Shown in pieces: positions 24,141-33,368 of a DNA stretch of 64,000 nucleotides. The translations under genes and the position numbers were made by a program. Numbering within the stretch: position 1 is the first letter of the stretch; the number at the start of each line of letters is the position of its first letter. The notes under the pieces were generated by a model, which worked only from the letters and a program-made list of their open reading frames with translations, did not search any database and had not been told where the DNA came from. The DNA is from Treponema sp. UBA3870 (GTDB lineage Bacteria; Spirochaetota; Spirochaetia; Treponematales; Treponemataceae). The stretch is taken from the NCBI GenBank assembly GCA_002392275.1, contig DGGQ01000107.1:1-64000 (forward strand), given 5' to 3'.

Positions 24141-27100
24141 TTATGGCATGTGTATTATCTCTCTAGGTTTGCTTCCGTTTGCAGGTCCTACAATTCCCCG
24201 CTCCTCCATTTCTTCAACAAGACGGGCCGCCCTGTTGTATCCAATTTTCAGTCTGCGCTGAATGTATGACGCGGATGCTTTTCCCGCCTGGACGACAATA
24301 TCCAGAGCTTTTTCGTAAAGCGGGTCCTCCGCATCTGGATTGAAGAGAGACTCGTCGTCCGAATCCTCATCCTCGTCGTCGTCAATAAAAATCTCGTCGT
24401 CGATATACTCTGGTTCGCCCCATGCCTTTACTGCGTTAACTATGTTCTCAACTTCCTGGTCGCTGACAAAAGTACCCTGTATTCGGATGGGGAAGGGGTC
24501 CGTGGCTGATGTGTAGAGCATGTCTCCTTTGCCCAAAAGTTTTTCCGCACCCGGCAGGTCCAGAATGATGCGGCTGTCGATTTTGCTCGCAACCATAAAT
24601 GCTATGCGGCTTGGAATGTTCGCCTTGATTAGACCGGTGATTACATCGATTGAAGGTCGCTGTGTCGCCAGGACAAGGTGGATTCCGACCGCTCGGCTCA
24701 TTGCTGCAAGTCTGCTGACAATCCCCTCAAGCTGTTTTCCGGTGGTCGCCATCAAATCCGCGAACTCGTCGATTATTACAATCAGATATGGCAGCTTTTC
24801 AGTTGCAATGTGCTTTGCGACAATCTTTTCGTTGTAGGAGGAGATGTCCCTTACAGACATTCCATCAAGAAGCGCGTACCGCCTTTCCATTTCGCAGAGA
24901 CAATACTGGAGCGCCTGCATTGCCCTTTTTGGCTCGGTGATTACCGGGGTCAACAGATGCGGGATGTCATTGTAGAGTTTAAGCTCGACAATCTTTGGGT
25001 CGATTAAAATCATTTTAACATCGCGCGGGCTTCGTTTATAGAGCATGCTCACAATCATGCTGTTGACGCAGACAGATTTTCCGGCTCCGGTCGCTCCCGC
25101 AATCAAAAGATGTGGTGTCTTTACCAAATCAATAATCTGGGAATTTCCCTGGATGTCCTTTCCAAGAACCACCGGCACACCCATTTTGCTCCACTCGGGT
25201 CTGTCAGTTTCAAGGCACTCCCTTATGGAGATTATTGCCCTTGACGAATTTGGAACCTCGATTCCGACTGCATGTTTCCCCGGAATTGGCGCGACGATGC
25301 GGACCGAATTTGCCGCAAGGCGTAGGGCAATATTGTCTGCCAGTGCCGCAATCCTGTTGAGCTTGATTCCTGGTGCCGGAAGGATTTCAAACATGGTGAT
25401 GACCGGTCCCTTTTGGATGCCTGTCACCTCCGCGTCAATTTTGAATTCGGCGAGAGTGTTTTTTAGGTTCTCCGCCGCCGCTTTTGTTTCGTCATCGATA
25501 ATCCAGTACGGATTGTCCTCGTATACGGTCAGAAGGTCGTATGGAATGTTGTAGACCGATTTCCATTCCGCCGATTTTGGGGGCTGTTTTTTTTCTTCAC
25601 GGAAAACATAGTCCACTGGCGCTCCACCATTTTCTTCTTCGGAAAAATCCTCCGGGTCATCCGTGTCGTCCTGATACGAGTCCTCGGCCTCAACTTCAAC
25701 GGAAAGCTCCTCGTCCTCGGCTGCATCGGAAAGAAGAGGCTGGGCTTCATCCTGGTCCGAATCAACCCCGGAAATTACTTCGTCGTCAATAAAATTGCTG
25801 CCCGCGAGAGGGTCCAGATCCTGCTCCAGATTGATGCTTGAGTCTGTGACAATTTCATGCTCAAAATCCTGTTCCGAATCAATGAACGAATCTGAATCAA
25901 CATCTGGCTCTGGATTTCCAAAGACATAATCAAGCTTCGGGGATTGCTTTGGCTCCTCGGCTTTGGACTGTTTTTCAGCTTCCCTGGCTGCCTTCAATGC
26001 TTCCGCGCGTGCGATGAATGACTTGTGGCGTTGCTGGATTTCCGACAGATTTTCATCAACATTCAAAATGCCCTGGTGGACTGGGTTCTGGACATTCGTA
26101 TTTTGCTCCGATGTATGTGAATCTTCAGTCGCTTTGTTCTCGGGCTGCGTGTCTTCAATCTGTGTGGAGAAGCGAGACTTGTACTGCGGGTCGTTTTCAA
26201 TATTTTCCCTAACGTCGCGGTCCATCTTTGCGAACACATCGTTCAGGTCTGCTCCGGCTGTGGACACTTCGGATTTTAGGTCGGGAACAAAATTGAATTC
26301 GCTGGGCTTGCGTGTTTTTGCTTTAAGCTCCTCGCGGATTTGGGCATAGAGTTTTTCTTCGCGTAGTTTTTTCTGATGCTCGGCTTCCGCTTTTTCCGCT
26401 TCGATTTTGGCAAGTCTTTCCTCTTCGTATTCTGCCATGCGCTGGGCCGGGGTCTTCTGATTTTCGTTTCCGTTTATTCTGTTGCGGATTTGCGTAAGGA
26501 AGGATTCTGTGTTTTCCTCCTGATACTCATCCTCGTTTTCATAATCATTCTGTTTTTCAGCTTCGATTGGTTCCGGGGCCTCATCCTCAAAATCTTGGTC
26601 ATCGTCAATGAAGGAGCCAAGGGAATCATCCTGCGCGGAATCCTCCGGGTACTTGAATTTTTCGAGAAAGTCATTTTCGTCGCGTGTCTGGTTCTGTCTC
26701 TCGAACATCCCGATTATGTCTTCTTCATCGGCCTCGTTGGTTTCGAACTCGGAGTTTTCGAACTCGGATATGTCGATTTCCTCTGTGTTCTGGTCCAGCT
26801 CTTCCTGCTGATGTTCGTCTTTGTCATCCCTTTCGTCAACAATGATGGTCGGATTTTTCTGGCTGTACTCCAGGGTGCTCTGCGGCTCATAGGGTGCGCC
26901 CGGAACAATTGTGTTCTGTACTTTCTGTCGTGGTGGCAAATCAAGGTCGGAATAGTCGTCTTCCTTGAGGACAACCCTTTCGGCAGGCTTTTTGAAAAAG
27001 TCGTTGATGTCCACGGCCTCGGTTTCCACGGTGGACTCGGGAGTGCCTGTGGATGCAGAATTTTCTTTATCCTGCATCTCCCCGTAGTCCATTATGTCCT

Positions 27101-28004
27101 TGTACTTGCTCTGCGCCTTTTTGAAAAGATTTTTGAACGGACGCACAATCTTTTGCCCCACGGTGGTAGGTTCATCTTCCTCTTCAATCTGGGAAATGTC
27201 GTCGTCCCCGGAATCTACAAGAAGAGTTTTCTTTTCCTCAAAAAAGTCATCCGAGACGGTTGGAGCCTGGAACTCATCGTTGTCATCATCTTCGTCGGAC
27301 TCGTCGCCGTAGTTTTCTCTGTTTTCCTCTTCAAGAACGATTTCGACTGTGCTTGATGGATTTTCAAACGAGCGTCCCGGTGCTGCGGTCAGTCCGGATT
27401 CTTTTTTTGTGAAGGACTTGAATTTTTCTGCAACGCTGTTTATGAATCTTGTCAGGGCGTTCTCTTTTTCTTCCCCATCTGCGGACGGATTTTCGGTGGA
27501 CCGGCGTTCAAAGACTGGCGCGCTTGTCACGTTGGAGCTTTTGTTTGTGGCCATCCGTTTTTTCATCTTGCCCGCGATTATTATCGTTATCAGGTACTCC
27601 ACCGCAATCAGGAGTATTGCGACCACGGAAAGCAGGGTGATTTTTACAAAGGCGATAGCATGTGACTCTCCTGTTAGGGACGAGCGAATCAGTTTTTCCA
27701 CCAAAACCAGAGTCATAAATGGCAGTGGGGAGACAATCAGACACATGGCCCTCTGCACCGACCATCTTGAATCAAAACAGAATGCTCCCGCAACGATGAA
27801 GAAAAGCGGAATCAGCAGACTGCAAAATCCATAGGCGGAATAAAGCATGTGCCCAAGATTGAGGAACGCACCCCTTTCGGAGGATTCCGTGCCGTAGTCA
27901 AAAATCCGAAGAAAAATTGCTATTGTGAAAATAGCTGCGAGAATAAAAAGAAGTGAGCCGGCCACGATAGACGCGATCCGCTCTTTTTTGATTCGTTTTG
28001 TCAT
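24141..28004 (-). CDS. ftsK: DNA translocase FtsK/SpoIIIE
   Basis: A 1287-residue septal DNA pump that clears chromosomes at division. Four N-terminal membrane helices (about 10-170) are followed by a very long acidic, Glu/Asp/Ser/Gln-rich linker (about 175-850). The motor follows: the beta domain with Walker A GATGAGKS near 970 and Walker B LIVIIDEFADLM near 1085, and the C-terminal gamma winged helix (DPLYEKALDIVVQAG...SYIQRRLKIGYNRAARLVEEME) that reads KOPS/SRS-type signals. ATG 28004 with GGGTGGGA upstream is chosen over the open frame to 28148. The linker is several times longer than in most FtsK proteins. Confidence 0.95.
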   Translation of the reverse strand: MTKRIKKERIASIVAGSLLFILAAIFTIAIFLRIFDYGTESSERGAFLNLGHMLYSAYGFCSLLIPLFFIVAGAFCFDSRWSVQRAMCLIVSPLPFMTLVLVEKLIRSSLTGESHAIAFVKITLLSVVAILLIAVEYLITIIIAGKMKKRMATNKSSNVTSAPVFERRSTENPSADGEEKENALTRFINSVAEKFKSFTKKESGLTAAPGRSFENPSSTVEIVLEEENRENYGDESDEDDDNDEFQAPTVSDDFFEEKKTLLVDSGDDDISQIEEEDEPTTVGQKIVRPFKNLFKKAQSKYKDIMDYGEMQDKENSASTGTPESTVETEAVDINDFFKKPAERVVLKEDDYSDLDLPPRQKVQNTIVPGAPYEPQSTLEYSQKNPTIIVDERDDKDEHQQEELDQNTEEIDISEFENSEFETNEADEEDIIGMFERQNQTRDENDFLEKFKYPEDSAQDDSLGSFIDDDQDFEDEAPEPIEAEKQNDYENEDEYQEENTESFLTQIRNRINGNENQKTPAQRMAEYEEERLAKIEAEKAEAEHQKKLREEKLYAQIREELKAKTRKPSEFNFVPDLKSEVSTAGADLNDVFAKMDRDVRENIENDPQYKSRFSTQIEDTQPENKATEDSHTSEQNTNVQNPVHQGILNVDENLSEIQQRHKSFIARAEALKAAREAEKQSKAEEPKQSPKLDYVFGNPEPDVDSDSFIDSEQDFEHEIVTDSSINLEQDLDPLAGSNFIDDEVISGVDSDQDEAQPLLSDAAEDEELSVEVEAEDSYQDDTDDPEDFSEEENGGAPVDYVFREEKKQPPKSAEWKSVYNIPYDLLTVYEDNPYWIIDDETKAAAENLKNTLAEFKIDAEVTGIQKGPVITMFEILPAPGIKLNRIAALADNIALRLAANSVRIVAPIPGKHAVGIEVPNSSRAIISIRECLETDRPEWSKMGVPVVLGKDIQGNSQIIDLVKTPHLLIAGATGAGKSVCVNSMIVSMLYKRSPRDVKMILIDPKIVELKLYNDIPHLLTPVITEPKRAMQALQYCLCEMERRYALLDGMSVRDISSYNEKIVAKHIATEKLPYLIVIIDEFADLMATTGKQLEGIVSRLAAMSRAVGIHLVLATQRPSIDVITGLIKANIPSRIAFMVASKIDSRIILDLPGAEKLLGKGDMLYTSATDPFPIRIQGTFVSDQEVENIVNAVKAWGEPEYIDDEIFIDDDEDEDSDDESLFNPDAEDPLYEKALDIVVQAGKASASYIQRRLKIGYNRAARLVEEMEERGIVGPANGSKPREIIHMP

Positions 28005-28224
28005 ATCCCACCCATTTTTTATTTTGAATGCGGAAGTCCCCACTTCCGTGCGGCAAAGAATTTTTGGTCCCTGCCACAAATTCAAAATTATCCCCTTGTT
28101 GCGCAATGAGATTTTATGTCCATTGTCGGCAAAAAAAGTGAATTCCAAAAGACCATGGCCTTTGAGGAACCCACTCGTTTTATATTATATAAAGATTCCA
28201 AAAAAATGGAAGGGGTTGAAGGAC

Positions 28225-28253
28225 TTGAAAATAAAATAATCTGGATTTATAAT
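28225..28253 (+). promoter_or_regulatory. Promoter of rsmI, predicted leaderless start
   Basis: TTGAAA (28225-28230), a 17-bp spacer and TATAAT (28248-28253) end exactly 6 nt before the GTG at 28260. No ribosome site is present. Confidence 0.65.
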
Positions 28254-28259
28254 ATCTGC

Positions 28260-29015
28260 GTGTCGGAACTATACATTGTAGGAACGCCAATTGGGAATCT
28301 GGGGGACATCACGTTCAGGGCCTTGGAAACACTAAAGTCCGTGGATGTTGTTGCGGCGGAGGACACCAGGCACACTCTTGAACTTCTAAGCCATTTTGAA
28401 ATCCGCAAACCCATGCTCAGCTGTCGATCCCAAAACGAAAAGACTGCCTCTGAAAAAATAATTGCCCTTCTGGACGAGGGTAAGACCGTTGCGTATGCCA
28501 GCGATGCCGGGGAGCCTGGAATTTCGGACCCTGGGGCTGTTCTGGCGGGAGAGGTTCGCAAGGCCGGGCACAAGGTTGTTCCAATTCCGGGACCGAGCGC
28601 GTTTGCGACCCTTGTTTCTGTGGCGGGATGTGGTGGCAAGACCCTTGTTTTTGAGGGATTCCTTTCTCCAAAACCCGGCAGAAGGCGAAAGAGGCTGCGC
28701 GAGCTTATGGCAATGGATGCCGCCGTGGTGGTCTACGAAAGTCCGTTCAGGGTGGTAAAACTTTTGACCGACATTGCTGAAATTGACCCAGACAGGCGTA
28801 TTGTTGTGGGTCGTGAGCTGACAAAACTCCACGAGGAGATAAACGACGGAACTGCCAGCGAGATTCTTGCGGATTATTCAGGCAGGACTAAAGTTTTGGG
28901 AGAATTTGCAATATTTATTTCCGAATCTTTTGATGCGCAATCTTCTAATAAAAATGTTAAACTTTTAGATAGTGACTCCGATAATAATAGGGAGGAAGGT
29001 TACTATGATGATTGA
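28260..29015 (+). CDS. rsmI: 16S rRNA (cytidine-1402-2'-O)-methyltransferase
   Basis: A 251-residue tetrapyrrole-methylase-fold enzyme that adds the 2'-O-methyl on C1402 of 16S rRNA. Motifs: LYIVGTPIGNLGDIT (about 4-18), AAEDTRHTLELL, SDAGEPGISDPG (about 82-93), PIPGPSAFATLVSVAG and FEGFLSPKPGRRRKRL. The start is GTG 28260, next to the family-conserved first strand and 6 nt after a consensus -10. An ATG at 28206 in the same frame would add 18 residues and would lie upstream of the predicted transcript. The stop overlaps the flgM start by 11 bp, so the two are cotranslated. Confidence 0.9.
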   Translation: MSELYIVGTPIGNLGDITFRALETLKSVDVVAAEDTRHTLELLSHFEIRKPMLSCRSQNEKTASEKIIALLDEGKTVAYASDAGEPGISDPGAVLAGEVRKAGHKVVPIPGPSAFATLVSVAGCGGKTLVFEGFLSPKPGRRRKRLRELMAMDAAVVVYESPFRVVKLLTDIAEIDPDRRIVVGRELTKLHEEINDGTASEILADYSGRTKVLGEFAIFISESFDAQSSNKNVKLLDSDSDNNREEGYYDD

Positions 29016-29292
29016 CAAGATTTCAAGAGTAGAATCTCTAAACAACCTCCAGAACGTAAAACGCTCTAACAACGTTTCAAGTCTGAAGGCCGGGTCTGAC
29101 GAAATCAATGTATCCGACGAAGCAAGGGAACTCGCGACCGAATACTACATGGGAAAGGTTGCCGATGAGACACCGGATGTTCGCCAGAACTTGATTGAGC
29201 AGATAAAAATCAAGATCCAGGATCCTAACTACCTGAACGCGGAGACAATTGCGGCTACGGCTGACCGCATCATGGATGCTTACGGATTGTAA
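29005..29292 (+). CDS. flgM: FlgM-like anti-sigma-28 factor
   Basis: A 95-residue protein predicted to hold sigma-28 (FliA) inactive until the flagellar hook is complete, when it is exported. The N-terminal half is polar and probably unfolded. The C-terminal half has the FlgM helices (VRQNLIEQIKIKIQDPNYLNAETIAATADRIMDAYGL, two halves each under 20 residues) including the typical YxxxxxxIAxxxxxxI pattern. GGAGGAAGG lies upstream of ATG 29005; the earlier in-frame ATG at 28972 lacks one. It overlaps the end of rsmI, an unusual place for a flagellar regulator. Confidence 0.75.
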   Translation: MMIDKISRVESLNNLQNVKRSNNVSSLKAGSDEINVSDEARELATEYYMGKVADETPDVRQNLIEQIKIKIQDPNYLNAETIAATADRIMDAYGL

Positions 29293-29591
29293 GAACGGTC
29301 TGTGGACGCAGTTTTTGCGGATTAAGGGGTTGGCTCTAAAGTAACGGGTGGAGTGTTAAAACTAAATCTTGAGCGTAAATCACACAAGGTTTAGCTTCAG
29401 AACAGCGTGGGGTTTACGGATTTGTAGTTTTAAACTTCTTGGAAAGGGCGGATTTTTTTCCGTCCTTTTTTTTTGCTCTTCCTTTTTGTTCGGGGGATTA
29501 AGAATCGGCTCGGATTTTCCGTTAATAGATTAAGGGAATGTTGGTTAACCAGCACTTCTTTTGGGCAGTGTCGCGCTGTCGGGAGTTTTAA
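29293..29591. other. Gene-free region with structured 3' RNA and terminator
   Basis: After flgM there are complementary segments: CTAAATCTT (29362-29370) with AAGGTTTAG (29386-29394), and the overlapping TTAAAACTA (29356-29364) with TAGTTTTAA (29425-29433). They can form alternative stems. A strong terminator follows at 29445. The last 110 bp carries the ribosome site of the next gene. It could be a long 3' UTR or a small RNA. Confidence 0.45.
29445..29474 (+). terminator. Rho-independent terminator of the rsmI-flgM unit
   Basis: AGGGCGGA (29445-29452) pairs with TCCGTCCT (29459-29466, one G-U) and is followed by an 8-base T-tract. Confidence 0.85.
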
Positions 29592-30740
29592 ATGTCTGAT
29601 TTTATATTCAAGATTCAGCCCAACATTGTTTTGGGTTCGTATACCACAAGCCGTCTGGGGCAGTACGTAAAGGATTTTGGCAGCAAGTTCATGGTTGTGA
29701 TGGACCCTGTGCTGAAGCAGGTTGGCAACGCGGAAAAGGTCATCAAATCTTTAGAGGACAGGAAGATTGATTTTTTTGTTTTTGATGAAATTCCCGGAGT
29801 AGCCGACACTCAGGTTATAGAGAATGCACTGAACCTTGCGCGCGAGGCCCACATCCATGGTGTGATTGCGGTCGGTGGTTCCAAGACTCTGAATGTCGCG
29901 AAGGCTGTCTGTGTGCTTTACCACGAGACCCACGAGGTATACGATTTTATCGACGGGGCGAATCCATCAACAGCTCCACTGCCATTGATTGCGCTTCCTA
30001 CGACAATACGAGAGCCTTTTATTTTTACGGACAGAACTCCAATTGTGGATGCGCGCTCCTCAAAAATCCGTCTTCTGAAGGGACAGTTTGGACTCTGCAA
30101 GATTGCTCTGTTCGATCCGAACCTTACTGTATCGCTTACCGAAAACCAGATGGCCTCCATGGCGATTGAGTGTCTGTGTATTGCGACCGAGGCATATTTG
30201 AGCCAGAAGGCAACATTCTTTAGCGACATGATTGCGGAGAAGGCCGTGGAGCTTTTGAGCTACGCAATGGACGGTTCCCCGACTTTGACAATCACCACAC
30301 CGCAGGAAGTCCTTTTCAGCCAGGCGGGTTGTATGGCATCCCTTGCAGCTGCTTCAAGTTCCATAGGCGCGGGTTCGTTGATTTCCATGTGCGTGAATTC
30401 AAGATACAAGATTACAAAGTCACTTACATCTCTGATTCTGTTCCCATACATCATTGAGGATGCGGCGAAGTTCAGGAAGGACCGTCTCGCACATCTTGCC
30501 AGAATACTCAGGGCCACCCCGATGGATTCCACCGATGACGACGCTGTTACGGCACTTGTCGAGTATGTCCGCCAGCACATTGCCAAGGCAAATCTTCCTG
30601 CACGCCTTAAGGATTTGAACGTCACAATCGAGCAGCTGGCGCTTTGCGCGGAGGATGCACAGGATGTTGACTTAATCAACACTCTCCAGAGAAGCATGAC
30701 CAGCGACGACTTGTTCGACCTGATTAAGCAGGCGTTCTAG
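29592..30740 (+). CDS. Iron-containing alcohol dehydrogenase-fold protein, metal ligands missing
   Basis: A 382-residue protein with the dehydroquinate-synthase/group III alcohol dehydrogenase fold. The dinucleotide loop is VGGSKTLNVAKA (about 94-105), where active members have GGGSxxDxxK. In the metal-binding half the usual D...H of the D-A-x-x-H-A-I-E-A-Y segment is replaced (MAIECLCIATEAYLS near 195-209). The later histidines are replaced in the SIGAGSLISMCVNSRYK and LTSLILFPYI segments. With all four ligands apparently lost it cannot be a normal Fe-dependent dehydrogenase. It is followed 15 bp later by a TrmH methyltransferase. A regulatory or structural role is an inference. Confidence 0.75.
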   Translation: MSDFIFKIQPNIVLGSYTTSRLGQYVKDFGSKFMVVMDPVLKQVGNAEKVIKSLEDRKIDFFVFDEIPGVADTQVIENALNLAREAHIHGVIAVGGSKTLNVAKAVCVLYHETHEVYDFIDGANPSTAPLPLIALPTTIREPFIFTDRTPIVDARSSKIRLLKGQFGLCKIALFDPNLTVSLTENQMASMAIECLCIATEAYLSQKATFFSDMIAEKAVELLSYAMDGSPTLTITTPQEVLFSQAGCMASLAAASSSIGAGSLISMCVNSRYKITKSLTSLILFPYIIEDAAKFRKDRLAHLARILRATPMDSTDDDAVTALVEYVRQHIAKANLPARLKDLNVTIEQLALCAEDAQDVDLINTLQRSMTSDDLFDLIKQAF

Positions 30741-30755
30741 TTTTCGGGACAGAAG

Positions 30756-31571
30756 ATGATAGCACCCGACCGTCTTTCGGAGCTTTCTGCCGGACAAAAA
30801 AGACGCAAACTGGCACTGACTTTTGGGGAGCTTGAGCGTGACATTGCTGGTATTGCGGAGAAGGGTACAGAATACAATTTTCCGTCCATGACACGCAGGG
30901 AGTACACCAAGGCCGTGACTCAGGTTGTTCTTGGAGACCCAAAGCTTCCTGCCGACTGTGCCGAAGAACTTGCGGGGCTGCTTTCCGATGAAAATTTTGA
31001 TGAAAGGCGTGTGTGCAATCTTGCAAGGAACGCACTTCTTTCTATAATAGGGACATTTCCGGCTGAATGGGATTTGGTTGTTGCCCCCCACTCAAACGGA
31101 GGGACCACCGTTGAAAAGCGAAAGTTCTTTCCAGGTGTGTCTGTCTATGCGGAGGACATCCGCTCGCCGTTCAATCTGGGGTCAATTTTTAGGACAGCAG
31201 AGGCCATGGGCTGCGAGAGTGTTTTTATATCGCCGCACTGCACGGATCCTTCCCAGTCAAAGGCGGTCAGAAGTTCCATGGGATGCATAGAGACTTTGGG
31301 CTACACCAGATGCTCTCTTGATGAAATCCCGGGTGGCTCGGAGATTTTTGTTCTGGAGACAGGCGGAATCCCAATCCAGGAATTCAAGTTTCCGGAGAGG
31401 GGTACGGTTGTTATCGGTTCGGAGGAGCTTGGGGTAAGTCCGGAGGCTCTTTCCAGGGCCGGGAGAAGAATTGTGACAATCCCCATGACAGGACTGAAGG
31501 CCTCCCTGAATGTTGGGGTGGCGTTTGGAATCCTGATGCAGTATTGGACTGACTATCTCAGGTCAATCTAA
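30756..31571 (+). CDS. TrmH/SpoU family RNA 2'-O-methyltransferase
   Basis: A 271-residue SPOUT-fold methyltransferase for tRNA or rRNA ribose. An N-terminal helical region of about 110 residues precedes the catalytic domain: VYAEDIRSPFNLGSIFRTAEAMG (motif 1, Asn and Arg conserved), FPERGTVVIGSEELGVSPEAL (motif 2) and IPMTGLKASLNVGVAFGILM (motif 3, SLNV). The N-terminal part is not the usual SpoU substrate-binding domain, so the target nucleotide is unknown. It lies 15 bp after the Fe-ADH-like gene and is likely cotranscribed. Confidence 0.85.
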   Translation: MIAPDRLSELSAGQKRRKLALTFGELERDIAGIAEKGTEYNFPSMTRREYTKAVTQVVLGDPKLPADCAEELAGLLSDENFDERRVCNLARNALLSIIGTFPAEWDLVVAPHSNGGTTVEKRKFFPGVSVYAEDIRSPFNLGSIFRTAEAMGCESVFISPHCTDPSQSKAVRSSMGCIETLGYTRCSLDEIPGGSEIFVLETGGIPIQEFKFPERGTVVIGSEELGVSPEALSRAGRRIVTIPMTGLKASLNVGVAFGILMQYWTDYLRSI

Positions 31572-31681
31572 TTTTTGGTTTTGCTTTAAAAAATGGGGAA
31601 AATATGGTAGAATGATGGAATCCGGGAGCGAATGTTTCCCTGGTCCATAAAAATAATAAAAAAGTTTTGAGGAAGAAGGAT

Positions 31682-33202
31682 ATGGCTCAGGCGGAAAGAA
31701 TAGAGGTGGACGTATCGAAAATCCGAAAGGCGATTCAGTCGGGGATACCTCTTACAATCACTACATATACTCTCCCGCACGAGATGGAGGACTACATAGC
31801 CGACGTGCTGAAGGTCTTCCTGACGGAGGTTAGGCAGGACCAGATGGTTGAGAGTCTGTCCTACTGTCTTAAGGAGCTTGTCAACAACGCCAAAAAAGCC
31901 AACACCAAGCGAATCTATTTTGAAGAAAAGGGTCTGGACATCAACAAGCGCAGCGACTACGTGAAGGGGATGCAGACTTTCAAGCAGGACACCATAGACG
32001 ACATCGACCATTATTTGCAGGCGCAGAAGGACAGGGGACTCTACATCAAGACGATAATGCAGACTCGCAACAATAAAATCCGTGTGGAGGTCCGCAACAA
32101 GGCTGTCCTTACCTACTATGAGTACAAGAGGGTCCATGACAAAATAACCAGGGCACAGCAGTACAAGTCTGTGGAGGACGGTCTTGCCCAGCTTCTTGAT
32201 GATTCCGAGGGCGCGGGTCTTGGTCTGGTGATTATGATTCTGGTCCTCAAAAAAATTGGGCTTGGAGAAGATTCTTACCAGATTTTCACCGAAGGCGGGG
32301 AGACTGTCACAAGGCTGACACTTCCTTTCAACGACAAGATGTGCACCGACATATCGGAGCTTTCCAGCAGGTTTGTCGCTTTTATCGATGGATTGCCAGA
32401 GTTTCCGGAGAATATAAACGAAATCAACAAGGTTATCAACAATCCTGACAGCAAGATGAGCGACATTGCCATGAAGATTTCGACAGACGTTTCTCTTACG
32501 GCGGAGCTTCTCAAGCTGGTCAACTCGGCGACTTTTGCGCTTGCGTCTCCATGCCATTCGATTGGCGATGCTGTAAAACTGGTTGGAATCCGCGGAATCA
32601 AAAATCTGCTTTACTCCATTGGTTCGGTGAAAATTCTTTCCAGCGACGACGACACGGAGCATATCAAGGAACTTTGGGACCATTCCTACCAGGTTGCATT
32701 CTATTCGTACAATCTTGCCAGAAGTTTTTGCCGGGAGGCTGGCGAAAAGGCTTTTGTTGATGACAGCTATGTCTGTGGACTTCTGCACGACATGGGGAAA
32801 ATCATTTTTGAGACTGCGCATCCCGATATTATGGAAAAGGTTGACGGAATCTGCGTGGAGTATGGTCTTTCGACGGACCTTTTTGAACGGCTTGTGGCTG
32901 GAGTGAACCACGGTGAGATTGGAGCCAAGGTTGCCCGCAAGTGGAATTTCCCGGACATGATAGTAAACACAATCCGCTATCACCATTCGCCCGAGACTGC
33001 TCCGCTTGAAAACCGTATGCTGGTCGAGATAGTCTGCATTGCCGATTCTTTGGCGCACTACCAGAGCGGGGACATAGAGTATGACCAGATGGAAATCCAG
33101 CTCATGCGCCGCTATGGAATACAGTCTGAGGATGATGTGAAGGCTATTGTCGAAAAACTGGACAAGGCTATGTGGCGTGACAGGGCAAAGGCTGGAATTT
33201 AA
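31682..33202 (+). CDS. HATPase-like + HDOD signalling protein
   Basis: A 506-residue cytosolic protein. The first half resembles a GHKL/HATPase_c domain: KELVNNAKKANTKRIYF (N-box like, about 66-82) and DSEGAGLGLVIMIL (G-box like, about 178-191). There is no receiver or histidine phosphorylation domain. The second half is an HDOD domain (about 225-430: ISELSSRFVAFIDGLPEFPENI, LLKLVNSATFAL, CHSIGDAVKLVGIRGIKNLL) with CGLLHDMGKIIFE and AGVNHGEIGAKVARKWNFP. HDOD proteins act in signalling and often lack phosphodiesterase activity. GAGGAAGAAGG precedes ATG 31682. The gene stands between the TrmH gene and a conserved hypothetical. Confidence 0.8.
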   Translation: MAQAERIEVDVSKIRKAIQSGIPLTITTYTLPHEMEDYIADVLKVFLTEVRQDQMVESLSYCLKELVNNAKKANTKRIYFEEKGLDINKRSDYVKGMQTFKQDTIDDIDHYLQAQKDRGLYIKTIMQTRNNKIRVEVRNKAVLTYYEYKRVHDKITRAQQYKSVEDGLAQLLDDSEGAGLGLVIMILVLKKIGLGEDSYQIFTEGGETVTRLTLPFNDKMCTDISELSSRFVAFIDGLPEFPENINEINKVINNPDSKMSDIAMKISTDVSLTAELLKLVNSATFALASPCHSIGDAVKLVGIRGIKNLLYSIGSVKILSSDDDTEHIKELWDHSYQVAFYSYNLARSFCREAGEKAFVDDSYVCGLLHDMGKIIFETAHPDIMEKVDGICVEYGLSTDLFERLVAGVNHGEIGAKVARKWNFPDMIVNTIRYHHSPETAPLENRMLVEIVCIADSLAHYQSGDIEYDQMEIQLMRRYGIQSEDDVKAIVEKLDKAMWRDRAKAGI

Positions 33203-33368
33203 ATTTCCTTCCACGGTCAAACTTATGTGGACTGAATGTAAATAAGGTATTATAATAGAAGGACACTGAAATTTACTTAGTCAGTGGTTCCCCCAAAAAA
33301 AAGGAAAGCTCAAAAAACTTTGGTTTTTCGAGATGCCCAATATTCAAAATCAAGAGACGGGAGTGGTT

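Noticed and set aside
26376..27356. 326-codon plus-strand frame rich in Phe, Leu and Val
   Set aside because: Antisense to the acidic FtsK linker; Glu/Asp codons read backwards give hydrophobic residues, so the membrane-like look is an artefact.
31586..33220. 544-codon open frame on the minus strand
   Set aside because: It is exactly antisense to the HATPase-HDOD gene, which has a ribosome site and conserved domains; the minus frame has neither.
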